From positions 35,541,520 through 35,605,519 of the forward strand of contig OV884012.1 of the NCBI GenBank assembly GCA_930367205.1: a stretch of 64,000 nt of DNA. Direction: 5' to 3'. The translations under genes were made by a program, and so were the position numbers. How positions within the stretch are numbered: the first letter of the stretch is position 1; each line of letters starts with the position of its first letter. This DNA is from Acanthosoma haemorrhoidale. Lineage: Eukaryota; Arthropoda; Insecta; Hemiptera; Acanthosomatidae. Below are positions 32,746-45,293 of the stretch, in pieces. Below the pieces are notes generated by a model, which saw nothing but the letters and a program-made list of their open reading frames with translations, was not told where the DNA came from and ran no database searches.

Positions 32746-35700
32746 TGATCTAAACAGCTTCGAAAGCAATCAATCAGCATCTAACGAGGCAGGACGAAGC
32801 TCCAGTGCCTTTGTCTTTGAGATTGAAGTATTGCGGGAAATATGCATCTTCGATCTGAAGCTAATTCATTTTATTTTATGCTGTCTATTATGTATGCCTA
32901 TATATGCAAAGTGTGTAAATATAGTGATTTCTTTCAAAGGGATTGGATAACTCCTCATCTTTCCGTTCGCGACACCCCGATTGCTTTGTGGTTTTTCAAA
33001 CGTACGCCACGGAGTATAGTAATTTGAGCACCGACTAAAAGTAATTGAAATTTTAAACAGCTTCGAAGGAGAGACTTCAACTTCAGTAATCTACCACAGT
33101 AATTTACCCTGTGTCATTTATTATGATTATTATCTCCGTATTAACTCTGTTAAAATATGGTATGTGGAAATTTTAATAAGGGAACCATACAGGGTTACCA
33201 TTCCATGAAATTTTCATTCTTGTTGTAGATAATAAATATAAATGGTACTTAGATCTGCTAGTGGGCAAGATCTGATTCATGTTGTCATTGTTAACCTCAT
33301 AAGAACATGTATTAGTACCTTCATACGGAGTATGTATGAATTTAAAATTATTAGTAGCTTTTTTGTTTCTGTGAAAAATAAATCCCTTCGGGACTATTCT
33401 TTTTCCACATACAGGGTGAGAATTCCCTCACTTGTTTCTCATAGTAAATCATACATATAGTACAGGGGTGTGTATTGCTAGAAAATAGCAGATTCGAACC
33501 ACAAAACCAAGTGTTATAGTTATTTCATTTCTTAAAAAATTTCACAAAAAAAAATTAGAAGAAGCCACGTTTGCATTTAAAATGTCAAAAAATATGTAAA
33601 TTACTTGTGAAAGTTATAGAAACTAATACGACCAAGAAAAACTTAAAGCTTGCTAAAAACTAAAACATTTTTCCAATTCCAACGATCTCAGGTGAATCGG
33701 GGAATATGAATTTGTCCAGTTTTTCTTCACAACCAATATAGGGACTTCGTCGAGGTTAATATGTTGCTTCTTTTTTTTTTTACAGAAAACTATGATTTCT
33801 TACATTACATTAGCTGTTACAGTCATAAATCTATTTGCAGTAACGATTTTGACAAGCAAAGCCAACACATTTATTTCGCAATTAACTGAGTAGCATTGAC
33901 ATACCACCTCCATAGGCAGCTCGTTATGCCCTAAGCACAATAACAACAAAACCTGTGCACTTAAAGTGGCAACCGAAGTTGTACCAACATCACAAAAATG
34001 GTAAAATAGGTCGAAAATTATATTTATATTTTTAGATAGAAAATTTAAATAATACAAATTTTTAAATAACACTGTTCTCTCTTTAAATACGTTTGCTAAC
34101 ATTAAATAACGAAACATTTTAGAAAATGTTAATTTATAACATTTTAGCGCTAAATTTCAAATTTTGACAATTCTCTATTATTAATTTAACTAACTGGAAT
34201 TATAAAATTACTCGTGCTGAGCCGTGTTACAATTACATCTACAGATCCGTATTCGCGTGAATTTACTCATTGTACTTCAAACACGCTCCTGAGAATGGAC
34301 ACTGCTGGAAGAGAAAGGTGACTGGGTATAAGATCATCGGTGACCCTTGAGTCACCTGATTATACCGGAGTTAGTATGATAACATAGCCTTTCCGTGTCA
34401 GCTCATCTTGAATACATTTTTGCTGTGTCACCTCGCCTTCACAGAACACTGAGGAACAAGTCATTTCTGCTGTCATAAACTCTGTCTTTATGTAGTTTTT
34501 AATGATCCGGTGACATCTTTGTGGTGACCCTCTGTAATGTGTGTGGCGGGACTGAAATCTAGGATCCTGTAATATTTATCTATCTTGCTCATAAATAGTG
34601 TTAATGGGATTGCCGAGCTCAAAGGGAGAGGCTCTACTTTCATTCTTCCGTCGCCTATGTTCCACATTAGCGAATATAAAAATGATTTAATCGACAAACA
34701 AATATTGAAGATACTATCCACAATTTCTTTATATGTGCTGATTTCGTCGTGGTTAAAATAAAATAACGGGAAGTAGGGATAAAATAGAACTTGAAACCGA
34801 TAGGCACGTTTCGCTAACTTAGAAGATATTTCAATACCCGACTAAGCGTCAGGTTAACCCTTAAGGGCATAAGGGTGGTTAGAGACAGAAAAGTAAAAAA
34901 AAAAAAAAATTATGCGTTAAAAGGCAGCAATAAAAGTTATGTGTTCAATTTCCTTCCAGCCGATTTGAAAGGTTTTCTCAGTACATTATTTAACCTATAT
35001 ACAATGTTATTATTTATTTAAAAGGAAATTTTCAGTAGTTGAGATGGTTTGGTAAATAAAATGATACTTTTTATCTACTGTGTACAGTAGCTCTGCAGAA
35101 AAATTGTTTATTATGCTTTATGGATATCATACACCGTGTGATATGAATAATTACGTTACTATACACAGTTTATTTCACAATCGATGCAAAACGATTTTAG
35201 TTGGTCATTATTATAAATAGTATTTTTAACTATAAAAAAAGCTGATGATATTACTGATCCGTGGATCTACTAATTACTAATGGTGTTAGTGAGCATGATT
35301 ATCGTCCTAGTACTGCTACTGTAACTAGGCCAGTTAGTTACTGTACGGAAGTGTGTCTATATAGAGTCCATTCTTATTTACCCCTGGCTCAGGTCGAGGA
35401 AGCTGCAAGCTCCTTTGACGTCCCGACAGAACCGATATATAATTACCTCTTGTAAAAGAAGTTGCGGTGTCCCACTGTCAGGCAGAGGCAGCACACCACC
35501 TGGTTGTGATATCTCGAGGCAACCCGATCCCTCGGCCGACACCTGGTAGGGTTGTACCTCTCGGCGATAGTCGCCCCTCAAAGGCTTTTTTTACTAGCTT
35601 AGATGGTGTTAGGTATTAATAAACTAAGCATGTCCCCTACAACATTAGCAACAAGCGAAGAAACAACTGCCAGGCTGTTTTATTGTCAATATTATCTACG

Positions 35701-38113
35701 ATATTGCTGGAAAATATGATCCAGTTAATCTAAAATTTTAAGGGTATATCCCAAAAGATATCTCAGCTTCGGGATGTTTGAAACAAAAATTTTGAGATGA
35801 CAATTCGCAAAAGTAATTTGAAAGTTCCAAACATTTAAAATTATAAGAGCCAACAGCAGAAAACGCGTTTTTTGACATTCAAGGTCGGTTTTAATAGGCA
35901 TTTACAGGTCAATATTTTTCCGTGTCCATAATAAGCGATAGAAAACAATCTCGGTTGTTATTCTAATTGGGAAAAATAGTCTTGGATCAACAAGTTAATA
36001 TTTTTTTTCAGGTTATAAATTCTTAATGATGAATATTCTCAGCTTATTTCACTATTATTTTTTTTTATCCATAGTATGATTTTGAATAAATACTATTCCA
36101 AGGCAAGTAGCTATTTCGAATAGCGAAGATAGTTTGGAAGATAATCTATTTATCTGCAATCCCGAAGGAGTGGGAATAGGGAAACTTCTGGCCGGCTTCC
36201 AAAGGGGAATGAACGTCCCAAATTCTCCCTACGTCCGAAATGCTAGTATCTTACCTATACCGAGAGCAATATATTCTCAGTTGTATTTGTTAATCTTGAG
36301 ATGTCCTTTCGACATTTTTAATTGTTAACATGCGTAACTTTCTGTTCTTTATATATGTTTACGTTTTTGTACATAGAGCCATATTTGCTGGATGTTTTCG
36401 TTTTTTATCAGTAGAAGATTTCCTTTTAGTTCTTTTTATGTAAAAAAAGTATAAGATTGAAAAATAATGGAGATTGTTTGGCTTTGTATTTTTCTTCTTC
36501 TGTTGGTGAACAGACGTTCCCTGGTTCATTTCCATTAAAAAATCGAGTGGGAATCGCGACCTCGAGATTTACAGATAGCCTCACAAGTCACCTGATTGGC
36601 TCTGCTAGATCAATCAGCGGTATACTGTTGGAGTAAATAACCGATGTGATTATATCCTGTTCGGTAGGAACAGTGAAATCCTTGTGAGCGATCCGATGAA
36701 TAACAGATGCTGAACTAGCTGCATAGGTCGAGGCTGTTCGGAGTCGACATACTCTCGGCATACTCGACCTCTTCGCCACGTGTTCATGTCCTCTATATGG
36801 TCTTTGACATTTTGGTTACGTCACAGTCTAGTGTACGTTCATTAGGGTACGGGTGTATAGCTTTTTGTCGGTTTGGTTTACGAGTCAATCGGTATGAAAT
36901 ATAAAAAGTATATTTCTCAACCCTTTAAAAACTTCTCGGTCTTTCCCATTTTCAAGCTCAAAAACTATTCAAGATTTGAAGTTTTGATTATTTTACATTG
37001 TTAGGGATACTTAAGAGCTGGAAACGTGAAATGGAAATAAAAAAGCCAACATTGTAAATCCCGTACTTAATACCTATTTCCAAGGTATTGTTTTTGGTTA
37101 ACCCATACCATTTTTTTTTTTTTTTTTTTAAGGCGATTTGTAGTGACCGAAAATTCAAAAGTCAAAAATACCGAGTTTTTTCTGTCACAATTTGACAAGT
37201 CTTGGATATTATGATTTTATTTATTTTGTTCATGATTAATGTGAACAAATTGCAGTCGGTAAAAATTAAAAAAAAAACATCGAAATGTAATTAAAACCAT
37301 TAATATTAACGGGAATTCCAGAAATCTCATTGAAATTGGTGTCGATTTACTATTTGCTAGTTCGTAGAAATCCCTAAACTGGACATACACGTCAGTACTT
37401 GATAATGGTGGCTTGTTGATGGAACTGCCGAAAGCGCTGGTGTATAGAATTAAACTAATGGTCGGAAAACTGTGGATTTCATATTTATTCCATTAGTTCC
37501 AACACACAACTAACATACATATCGAAGCATTCTGTTGAAGTTCTCAAATTATATTGTCAGAAAATGTCCTTAAGTATCAATCCTCGAGCTATGAATGATA
37601 GTGTGTATGATAATAAGCAACTATACTATATCATAAAGGAATAAGTTGTTTGTAAAAAAGCTTTTGGGCATAACATTTTTTGAAAATGAATACAATGACG
37701 ATGATGGCTTGAAAGCCCCTATAGTATCCACCTCGTGAAAGATCATGGCTTGCACTCATCGTTGTTAACTGAATGGTGACCTGATCGAGGCCGATCTTGA
37801 AGAATTGTGATGCCTAGCATTGAAGCGTTTGAATCAAAGGCTGGCGAAATTTGAAGCAGCACCCCTCCACCACTCAAATATTTTTTCTTGTGTTGTCTTA
37901 AAAGTCCGCGAATAGTTCCTTCTATTGCTATAATGTACATCATTATACTTTTGTACAATGCAGATCACTATTTTCTATACTAGAATTTGTATAATAAGCT
38001 ATAGGAAATACAATGAAGCAATTGTAAATAGATTCGTTTATAGAATCTATATTTTGTTCATATATAAATTTGTAACAAGGGGGTATGGAACAAAAAAAAA
38101 ATCTTCTGTTGCA
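32746..38113 (+). other. Intronic DNA, mostly unrecognised
   Basis: AT-rich with scattered short frames. Possible SINE-like B boxes on the minus strand occur near 33495, 34805 and 36550 but without good A boxes. 35380-35580 is GC-rich and open on both strands without a recognisable product. A T homopolymer lies at about 37111-37130. Confidence 0.4.
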
Positions 38114-38133
38114 ATATAAAGTGTGTCCCAGAA

Positions 38134-39711
38134 TTTTTTTTTTTTCGGTCTCAATCAATTTTATTAAGATAAATTACAATCTGCCTTTTATTAGGCAATG
38201 AGCAATTGAGATAAATGTTATCATTCATACCATATTTACAATTCATCATTCACTCGCTCTTTCATAAAATATTTACAAACAGCCCAGAGGCCCCCCAAGT
38301 CCACAAGGTTGTCACCTCCCTCGCATGTGAAGGAGGAAGCGGAGTCTTGGGGAGTCCCCCACGTTCCTACGTCAGCCGCGTCACTGGATAAGAGCCAGCG
38401 GAAGCTGACCAAGAGCGCGAGAGCCACAGACGCTCAGGACATGATAAGAGAAACTGGCCATTGTCAGAACTCCCACTATCACTTAGTTATAGCAGGTCAC
38501 GAGGCCACTGCCGTTTTAATCTCCGAAGAGGATTATAGGGGTGAGTGGTGCAGTGCAATAACTGTGCTAGGGAATTAGGGTGGTTGGATAGGTTACTACG
38601 GAATTTTATGAACTTGGAAGGGATGAGTTCAAGAATATAGGGTATATTCAGATCATTGTGAAGGGTTTTGTTGCTGACGTAATAAGGGGCATTTACTATT
38701 GTTCTTAGGACTTTTGCTTGAAAGGATTGGATGCGCTTGATGCTCGACTTTTTTGCTGTCCCTCATAGCTCTATTCCATTTGTCCAGATTGGCTTAAGTA
38801 TAACCTTGTAAATAAGTAGTTTGTTTTCTATTGAGAGGTGGGATGTCCTTCGAAGTAGTCTGTACAGTTGTCCAAAGCGTCTGTTTAGTTCTTGTCTTTT
38901 TAGTCTCGTGTTCCATGTCAGTCTTTTGTCGAGATGGAAGCCTAAATACCGTACTGTCTCAGTCACAGGGAGAGGAATGGAATTTAAAAAGACTGGCGGA
39001 CAGGACTTGCGGCAGAGGGTAAAGGTTATGTGGGAACGTTTTCCTTCATTGACTTTGATTCACCATTGGTTGCACCAATATCGATATCATCAAGGTGTTT
39101 TTGAAGGTTTTGGGATGCTATATCAGGGTCTGGATGGGTTGACAGGACTGCAGTGTCGTCTGCGAATGTTGCCAAGAAGGTATTGGTGGTCGAGGGGACA
39201 TCAGCGGTGTATAGATTATAGAGGATGGGACCCAGGGCGCTGCCCTGTGGAACTCCTGCTTTAATGGGATAGTAGTTAGAATATTCTAAACCACAGCGGA
39301 CTTGGAAGAAACGGTTTGAAAGGTAGGATTGTAGGATTAGGAATAGGGTTTGCGGTAAATATCCTTTGAGCTTGTAAAGCAAACCTGCGTGCCAGACCCT
39401 GTCAAAAGCTTGAGCTATGTCCAGAAAGGCAGCAGTGCAATACTGTTTGGTTTCAAGGGCTGAGGATATGTGATCAACAACGCGAAGGCCTTGTTGAGCT
39501 GTGAAATGTCGTTGGCGGAAACCAAACTGGTGTGTAGGGTAAAGGTTTTTGGATTCAACGATTGGAAGTAGGCGTTTTAATAGGAGTTTTTCAAATATTT
39601 TTGAGAGGATAGGGAGTAGGTTAATTGGACGGTAAGATGAGGTGTCATTGGGTGGTTTACCGAGTTTGGCGAGTAGGACAATAATGGAATGTTTTCAGAG
39701 GAGAGGGAAGG
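38134..39711 (-). mobile_element. Jockey-type retrotransposon, 3' half with reverse transcriptase
   Basis: Minus-oriented, 5'-truncated LINE of about 1.58 kb. A T run at 38134-38145 is its A-tail. GTCCCAGAATT flanks it at 38125-38135 and 39712-39722, a roughly 11-bp target-site duplication lying in the terminal repeat of a MITE. It encodes RT motifs and a 3' UTR shared with the 11.6, 14.5 and 58.5-kb copies. It is disabled by frame changes. Confidence 0.9.
38763..39700 (-). pseudogene. Jockey-type ORF2 reverse transcriptase, frameshifted
   Basis: In order on the minus strand: a block YRPINLLPILSKIFEK (RT motif 0/1 region), FLDIAQAFDRVWH (catalytic Asp of motif A), AGVPQGSALGPILYNLY (motif B), TFADDTAV (motif C, the FADD form of the YADD box), then TVRYLGFHLDKRLTWN (thumb region) and LIYKVILKP. 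The enzyme would copy element RNA at a nicked target. A frameshift near 39060 changes the segment that reads EYWCNQWRIKVNEAKCS in the 58-kb copy. At 38768 TAG interrupts the frame after NGIEL. The 118-codon piece at 39026-39382 is the longest intact frame. Confidence 0.9.
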
Positions 39712-40042
39712 TCCCAGAATTAACGCTAGATTCATTATACATCCTGGATTTTCAACAACACTCTCACGCTCCAACTGATCCAGTCTCCCTACAGTTTATG
39801 AAGTCAAAACACCATTCCACCCATAATTTGTATGAAATTTTTGAACTGCGGCCGCCAAATTTTCATTATTGTTGAGATAATGTTCAAAAATAAAGACACG
39901 TTGTTCTGTCGTGTAACGCTCAATTTTTACTAGCCCTAAACTGTCAGCTGTCAAATTGTTTGTTTTTTAGGTTTGCCAGGACTTTACTGCACAAATGGTG
40001 GCAAATTCAAATCTTGCGTTAATTCTGGGACACCCTTTATAT

Positions 40043-41025
40043 TAGTGAATGAAACGTAAAGCCAGTTGGGCTACAGAATCGAATAAAGGATTTGTAAATG
40101 TAAAAAATAATATAAATGGTATGAACAAAAGAGTAAAATGAGGATTTAATACGTTATTTTAGTGAAGTTTTCGTTCACTAGGAATTTTGTATGAGCCTGA
40201 AGTATCAGTGACTACCTGAGATCAAAGATCTTTCAGGAATGCTGATCGCTCCGTTGGCAATGATGCAAAAAGATAGCGACAATTTGAATGAGCGAGTGAG
40301 CCCCTTGGTGACGCAGGTATCGATAAAGGAGCCGATATCGATTTTTCCTGTAGCTACAATTGTACGCGTCCTGTCCGGTGAGAAAGGAGTCGACCTTAGC
40401 TGTATAATAAGAAGCAAACGATTTACAAATCTATGGCCACTGCAGTGGAATCTGACAGGTCGAGGCTGTACGCTTTGGAGGTCACAAAGCTTGCCTACAT
40501 CTTCCGTGTTTCGGCTGTTTCGTCCGTTAATACTAGTGTAATATTCACAAGTTTAGTGAGAACATTAAATATACGATTATACTATCACTAGTTGATCAAA
40601 AGACCATTGCCCCACCTTTTTTAAGGTTTTACGATTTTGTTTTTTTTAAACTAGAGACTCCAACAGAATGTATTCTGTGGTCCTGTACCTTGTAGTTATA
40701 ATTTACCCGTAGGATATTCTCGCCTTTCGTCGGCGCGAAAGTAGGATTGTTCAATGGTATTGGTTTTAAATAGGTTAAAATTTAATAACGGAATGTATTT
40801 AAAAAAAAAAACATTGGTGTTACGATGGCATGAAAATATTTTCAACCCTATAAAACATGAAATATTTTTTTTCAATTTTGAGCAGTGCATCGAACTAATA
40901 CTTAGCGATATCAGCAGTATGTAGTTTGTATTTTTTTTGTTTTATTGTAATTAAAAAGTAATATTAAAACTATATATTTATAAGCATGATAAGTTCCGTT
41001 TCATGCCTCAATGATGCTAAAAATA
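40043..41025 (+). other. Intronic DNA with an unassigned GC-richer block
   Basis: 40205-40541 is richer in GC and open on both strands (100 codons on plus, 70 on minus). No protein family could be recognised. It could be a decayed transposon. The rest is AT-rich with nothing supported. Confidence 0.35.
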
Positions 41026-41082
41026 TTAACTGTTTGTTAATATGAATCTCAAACCGAAATTATAAGTTAAATGAAGAAAATG
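41026..41082 (+). repeat. 57-bp direct repeat, copy 1
   Basis: Shares TTAATATGAATCTCAAACCG and AAATTATAAGTTAAATG with 42182-42238 in the same orientation, about 1.15 kb apart, almost without mismatch. Function unknown. Confidence 0.8.
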
Positions 41083-42181
41083 AAGGGTCACATTATTGAA
41101 AACTTCATTGATTAAAAAAAATATATTTCCTTATCATATTAAGTAGTGTAAAAAATCAAATTTAAGATTTTTACGTCCTGATTAATAATATGTAATGTAT
41201 GTTGGTTCTTTAGTGAAATATTACTACAATAACGTGTTAAAAATGTTATTTTCGCAGATGTAGTGAAACTCAGTGATTGAATCATACCTGACTTGATGTC
41301 TTCTAGAAATTAAGGGAATTAGATAAATGGACTATTATTTTTCCGTAGCTCAGAAAGTAACATTAATAGCAACCAATAGAGAGTTTATAATAGTCCGTAT
41401 CCAAATACAAATTGATTATATGATAACGAATTGCATCCAAAGTAAGCTTCGCCCTTTGGAATAGGCAATAAGAGGATTGAAAGTGGAAGAACTCATCGTG
41501 GATTTTTTTCTTCTTCTTTTGGACGTTGTTACAAAGTGCCTTACACGTTTTCCACTCGCGTAAGATGTGAGATAAAATACAAGTTCGATAACATCGAAAT
41601 CAAATGCCAAGCCTCATTTAAATATGTAAAAAAAGCGTTAACAAGAATTCCAAATTAAGGCTGGCTTCCAGGCGTGCTTTCACCTCAACAACAGCCCACT
41701 AAATTGAAGGATCTACAAGCCTTATAAGAACTGACACCCTCTTGAAACCATTAATTTCCTGATGAAACAAACTTCTGATCGAAAGGAGTAACGAATAAAT
41801 TATCGCATACTCGTTATTTTCTCAATTTGAATTTTTAATGGCTGGGTCCATGATTTGTATGTGGTCGGCAACAGTAACATTTTCAAAATTATACATTTGT
41901 AATTAATTTTTGTGTTTTTTCCTGAATATCAATCGTACCGTATACAGCAAATTTCATGGTCAGGGATTAACTCATGCCAGTGACGTCATCTGGATGTTTA
42001 ATACCAAATCCTACCAATATGCTAGACACGCATACATATTCATAGAATCCTTGATGTTTTGTACTCCAGCGGAATCTGCAAAAAATAATCTCGCGTCAAT
42101 CAAATTAGTTATATATGTCATTCAAATTAATACAGTCAAAACCTAATTTATGATTAAGTTTTTACCTGCATGGGAAACTTA
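41083..42181 (+). other. Interval between 57-bp repeats
   Basis: AT-rich, no recognised gene or element. It could be an element bounded by the repeats, but no coding evidence exists. Confidence 0.4.
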
Positions 42182-42238
42182 AACTGTTTGTTAATATGAA
42201 TCTCAAACCGAAATTATAAGTTAAATGGAAAAATGAAT
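42182..42238 (+). repeat. 57-bp direct repeat, copy 2
   Basis: Second copy of 41026-41082. Confidence 0.8.
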
Positions 42239-45101
42239 AAATAGGTGTTCTGCGACAACAGTGTTTACAACTTCGATCAAATAATATCAAAATGATATTT
42301 ATGTATGAACGATTGTGCTAAGACAGTGTTGTGTTATCATTGTGCCAAATCATTTTTTTTTTTTAATGCAGAACACAATTTGTGAGCCCGACAGAAAAAA
42401 TAAACGCTACTCGGGTCTTTTGCTTGCGCAACCACGCAACCTAAACGGTACTGCGTTTGCTGAAAGTTTGCCTAACCACTTTAGTGGTTTTCAGTTGTCG
42501 CATTTCGTACGTTAATAGAGATATTTTTTCAGATCAGAATGATTATAAAGGAGAGGAATTGGAGAATAAATAAATGTGGCAACACTTATTTTATATTTAA
42601 AATGCTTTAATAAATAACTTCTTCAGAATATTGAATTACCTCCTGAATGACGGGTGGTTTTGTAGAAAACAGTGAAGAGGATGTGACGGAATTTAACAGC
42701 CCGGGTGTGTTTTTTCTTCAAGTTGCGTCAGAGTTCTCTCCTGAGACTGAAGGGTCTTCTTCGTTGCATTGGCACTCACACTTGGAGTCAATGAGAGTCA
42801 TAATATTCTCTAGGAAGACAAATAAAATACATAATTTACAGTTTATAAGAAATTATAGGTAATAAATGACTTCTAGTGCCTTCCGATAGCCATATTTTCT
42901 CTTGAATAAGTCTCGCAAATTACCAAGTTGCTTTGAAACGTTTAAGCGCGAATTAAAGTTTGTATAATTTATAATTCTGTTCACTATTGCGCATTTAAAT
43001 AAACTGCCGACCAACGCATATATGGTAAAGAAATACTTTTTTTTCCAGGATATCTGTTATTGTTGCTATTATTACCAACTCTTTTAAATAACAGCCGAGG
43101 CCGATGTAAGAGGCTTTACTTTTGAACTAGTTAGTGGAGAAATTGTCTTTCGTATGTCAGACAAGTCAACTGACTGTTGTAGTATATTCCACAACAGCTC
43201 ATATTAGTTAGTTTTGGTGTAACCTAAAGAGCAATAATCCCTAAAATATCTTAAACAGAGAAACTAAAGGAATTCCTCCACTTCCTCACAAAAGGAATTT
43301 ATATTTAGCATACATCAAATATCGAAACGATTAATTTCCTAACAACTCTTTTTCATTGACCTAAGCCGACGTCCTACTCTTTTGTATACTTACTGCTAAC
43401 AGTGAGTGCACAGTAAAATGCACAATAACGAATATTGTAAAAAAAGTAAATCTTGTTTCTGTAATTTACAGAGCTGCTCTGGTTTTCGGAGTTATTCTTA
43501 AAAAACGTTTTTGTAGTCAGTGATACAAATTAGGTATTAATGTCTTTCCAGCTGATTACATTAGTTTTTTTCAGTTATTCACATTTTTTCTAATGCCATT
43601 TTATATTTTCCTATAAAGGTGGTTTATTAAAAAAGGCGAAATATTTTTGATAACAAATGCCTTTTTTTTTTTCTTTTTTTTTTTTTACAATTTTACTATT
43701 ATTTTTATTTTTGAGAAAATTGCAACCAGTCCCATGAGTATCTGTTGGTAGTTTTCCTTTATTTGTTCATCCTTTGTTTTGTTTAAAAATGTTATTATGT
43801 AAAAATAATAAAATTAATTTAAACTAATAACTAATAAACTGAATGATTGGTATTGATTTGCTGAGCCAGAAGTAGCAAGGCTGGTCAGTTCGTGACTATA
43901 CTATGTTTACTTAGTCTGCCTAAAATGTTCTCTACTTTGTTCCGAGTCAGCGTGTTTATGGCTGCGATCAACTAATTCCATCTTTTTCAGGCAATACGTT
44001 CAGCTTCGCGTTAGTGTTAGATAAAATGTGGCGGAAGTTTACATTTACCATGCGTAGGAAAGTCAAGTATCCCTTAAGAGATATTGTTAACCATGTTCAG
44101 TTTCATTAACGACAACAGGCCTGTGAAAGTCAGATGTAGTTTTTACTATAAAAAGCCTTTTAATTTGGCTTGTTCCGCCAATTAATTTAAATCGCACTAC
44201 CGACATTTTATCATCGCCTTCCTGGTGTGCATTTTACATGAAGTTTTTCAGTTGCAGTGAGATATTTTCCACTGAAGGTTCTAGAAATGAGATAATGAAC
44301 TAGTTTCGTTCTCATAATTTAAAACTCGAAGAACTTGACGTTGGTATTATTGCACGAGTCAATGGTCATTCAAGGTTAAGTGGTGTTTATATTGGCTTAA
44401 GTTAACTAGGTTACAATTTACTGATTCAGCTGAAATAACTACAGTTTCAATATCAATGTGTAAGCATAATCCAGCCTCTCCTAACTGAGCAGTTGGGATT
44501 CCTTTAGCCAAGTCATCGTAATTTCTATTTCTCATATAGTATGATACCCTAGTAGAGTTTGTTTTTTGAACTCGAAATTTGCAAAGAAACTGAATCTTTG
44601 GATATATATATAAATTAACTTAGATGTATAATATAAAAAAAACAACAATATATACACCTTTGATACACTCTTACCGCATTTAATGCATTCTTGACTATGG
44701 GGAAACAACTGTGAACTAAATCTTATGTTGCATTGAAAAATTTGTTAGTCCTAAATCTGACGATTGCCAATCCTGAATAAAAGCATGGCCTCTCCCTTCA
44801 GGTTTGGCAGTGAAGAAAAAGGTACTGTTCATCATAGAATGCTTCTTGTCAAGAAGGCGTGAAAACTATGCGGAAGGGTGTGAATTTATGACCAAGGAAT
44901 TTGATGCCTTCTGTGTGTTCCAAAAATTGCAGAAGTTGTGTTTTCTGAAGGTCAGAGTTGTGTTTACACGTAAAGAACTGACTATAGTTTCATATCTTAT
45001 GTTCTAAACGTTCTTCAACCTCCTACAGGTACTTCTCACAAATGTGGCTAATTTGTAATTGATGTTAATTCTGATTTGTTAATACTTCCTTTATGTTTCA
45101 G
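42239..45101 (+). other. 3' part of the tetraspanin intron, nothing else recognised
   Basis: AT-rich with T homopolymers around 43660-43686. Ends in a good pyrimidine tract and acceptor (TTATGTTTCAG). Confidence 0.5.
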
Positions 45102-45293
45102 TTGAGCGGAGGATGCGTTCTTTGCCTGGGACTGTGGACGATACTGACCAAGCACGGCTATGTCAGCCTTCTCACCAACCTCACGTACCCTCTTACCGCC
45201 TACATCCTGGTGGCCGCTGGTGTCTTGTCTGTCATAGTGGCCCTGTTGGGCTGCTGCTCTGTCTACAAGGAGAATAGGTGTCTCCTTATACTG
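45102..45293 (+). CDS. Tetraspanin (CD151-like), exon with TM1-TM2 and GCC loop
   Basis: Exactly 64 codons between acceptor TTATGTTTCAG and donor CTG|GTAAGT, phase 0 at both ends. It reads LSGGCVLCLGLWTILTKHGY (rest of TM1 and start of the small extracellular loop) and VSLLTNLTYPLTAYILVAAG (an NLT glycosylation sequon, then TM2). VLSVIVALLGCCSVYKENRC and LLIL follow. The GCC motif followed by KExRCLL is the conserved end of TM2 and the short cytoplasmic loop of tetraspanins. TM3, the large extracellular loop with CCG and TM4 must lie in later exons, which I did not find before the window ends. Similarity from memory is closest to insect proteins annotated CD151-like. Confidence 0.92.

Larger units (their letters stand above)
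38116..40042. mobile_element. Mariner-like non-autonomous element (MITE), split by a Jockey insertion
   Basis: The left end reads TAAAGTGTGTCCCAGAATT (from 38117) and continues, after the Jockey copy, as AACGCTAGATTC (39723 on). The right end, reverse-complemented, reads TAAAGGGTGTCCCAGAATTA followed by ACGCAAGATT. Terminal inverted repeats of about 28 bp are flanked by TA, as for Tc1/mariner elements. Without the insert the element is about 350 bp and has no transposase, so it is a MITE. The interior has no conserved ORF. Confidence 0.75.
17583..45101 (+). other. Tetraspanin intron (about 27.5 kb)
   Basis: Bounded by GTAAGT at 17583 and TTATGTTTCAG at 45101, interrupting TM1 in phase 0. It holds LTR-like, Jockey-type and mariner-like insertions and a homeodomain-like ORF on the same strand. 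The boundaries are inferred from how well the two exons fit together as one tetraspanin; a transcript would prove it. Confidence 0.75.

Noticed and set aside
38821..39264. 147-codon plus-strand frame, the longest after ORF1
   Set aside because: It is antisense to the reverse transcriptase of the Jockey copy, which carries all RT motifs on the other strand.
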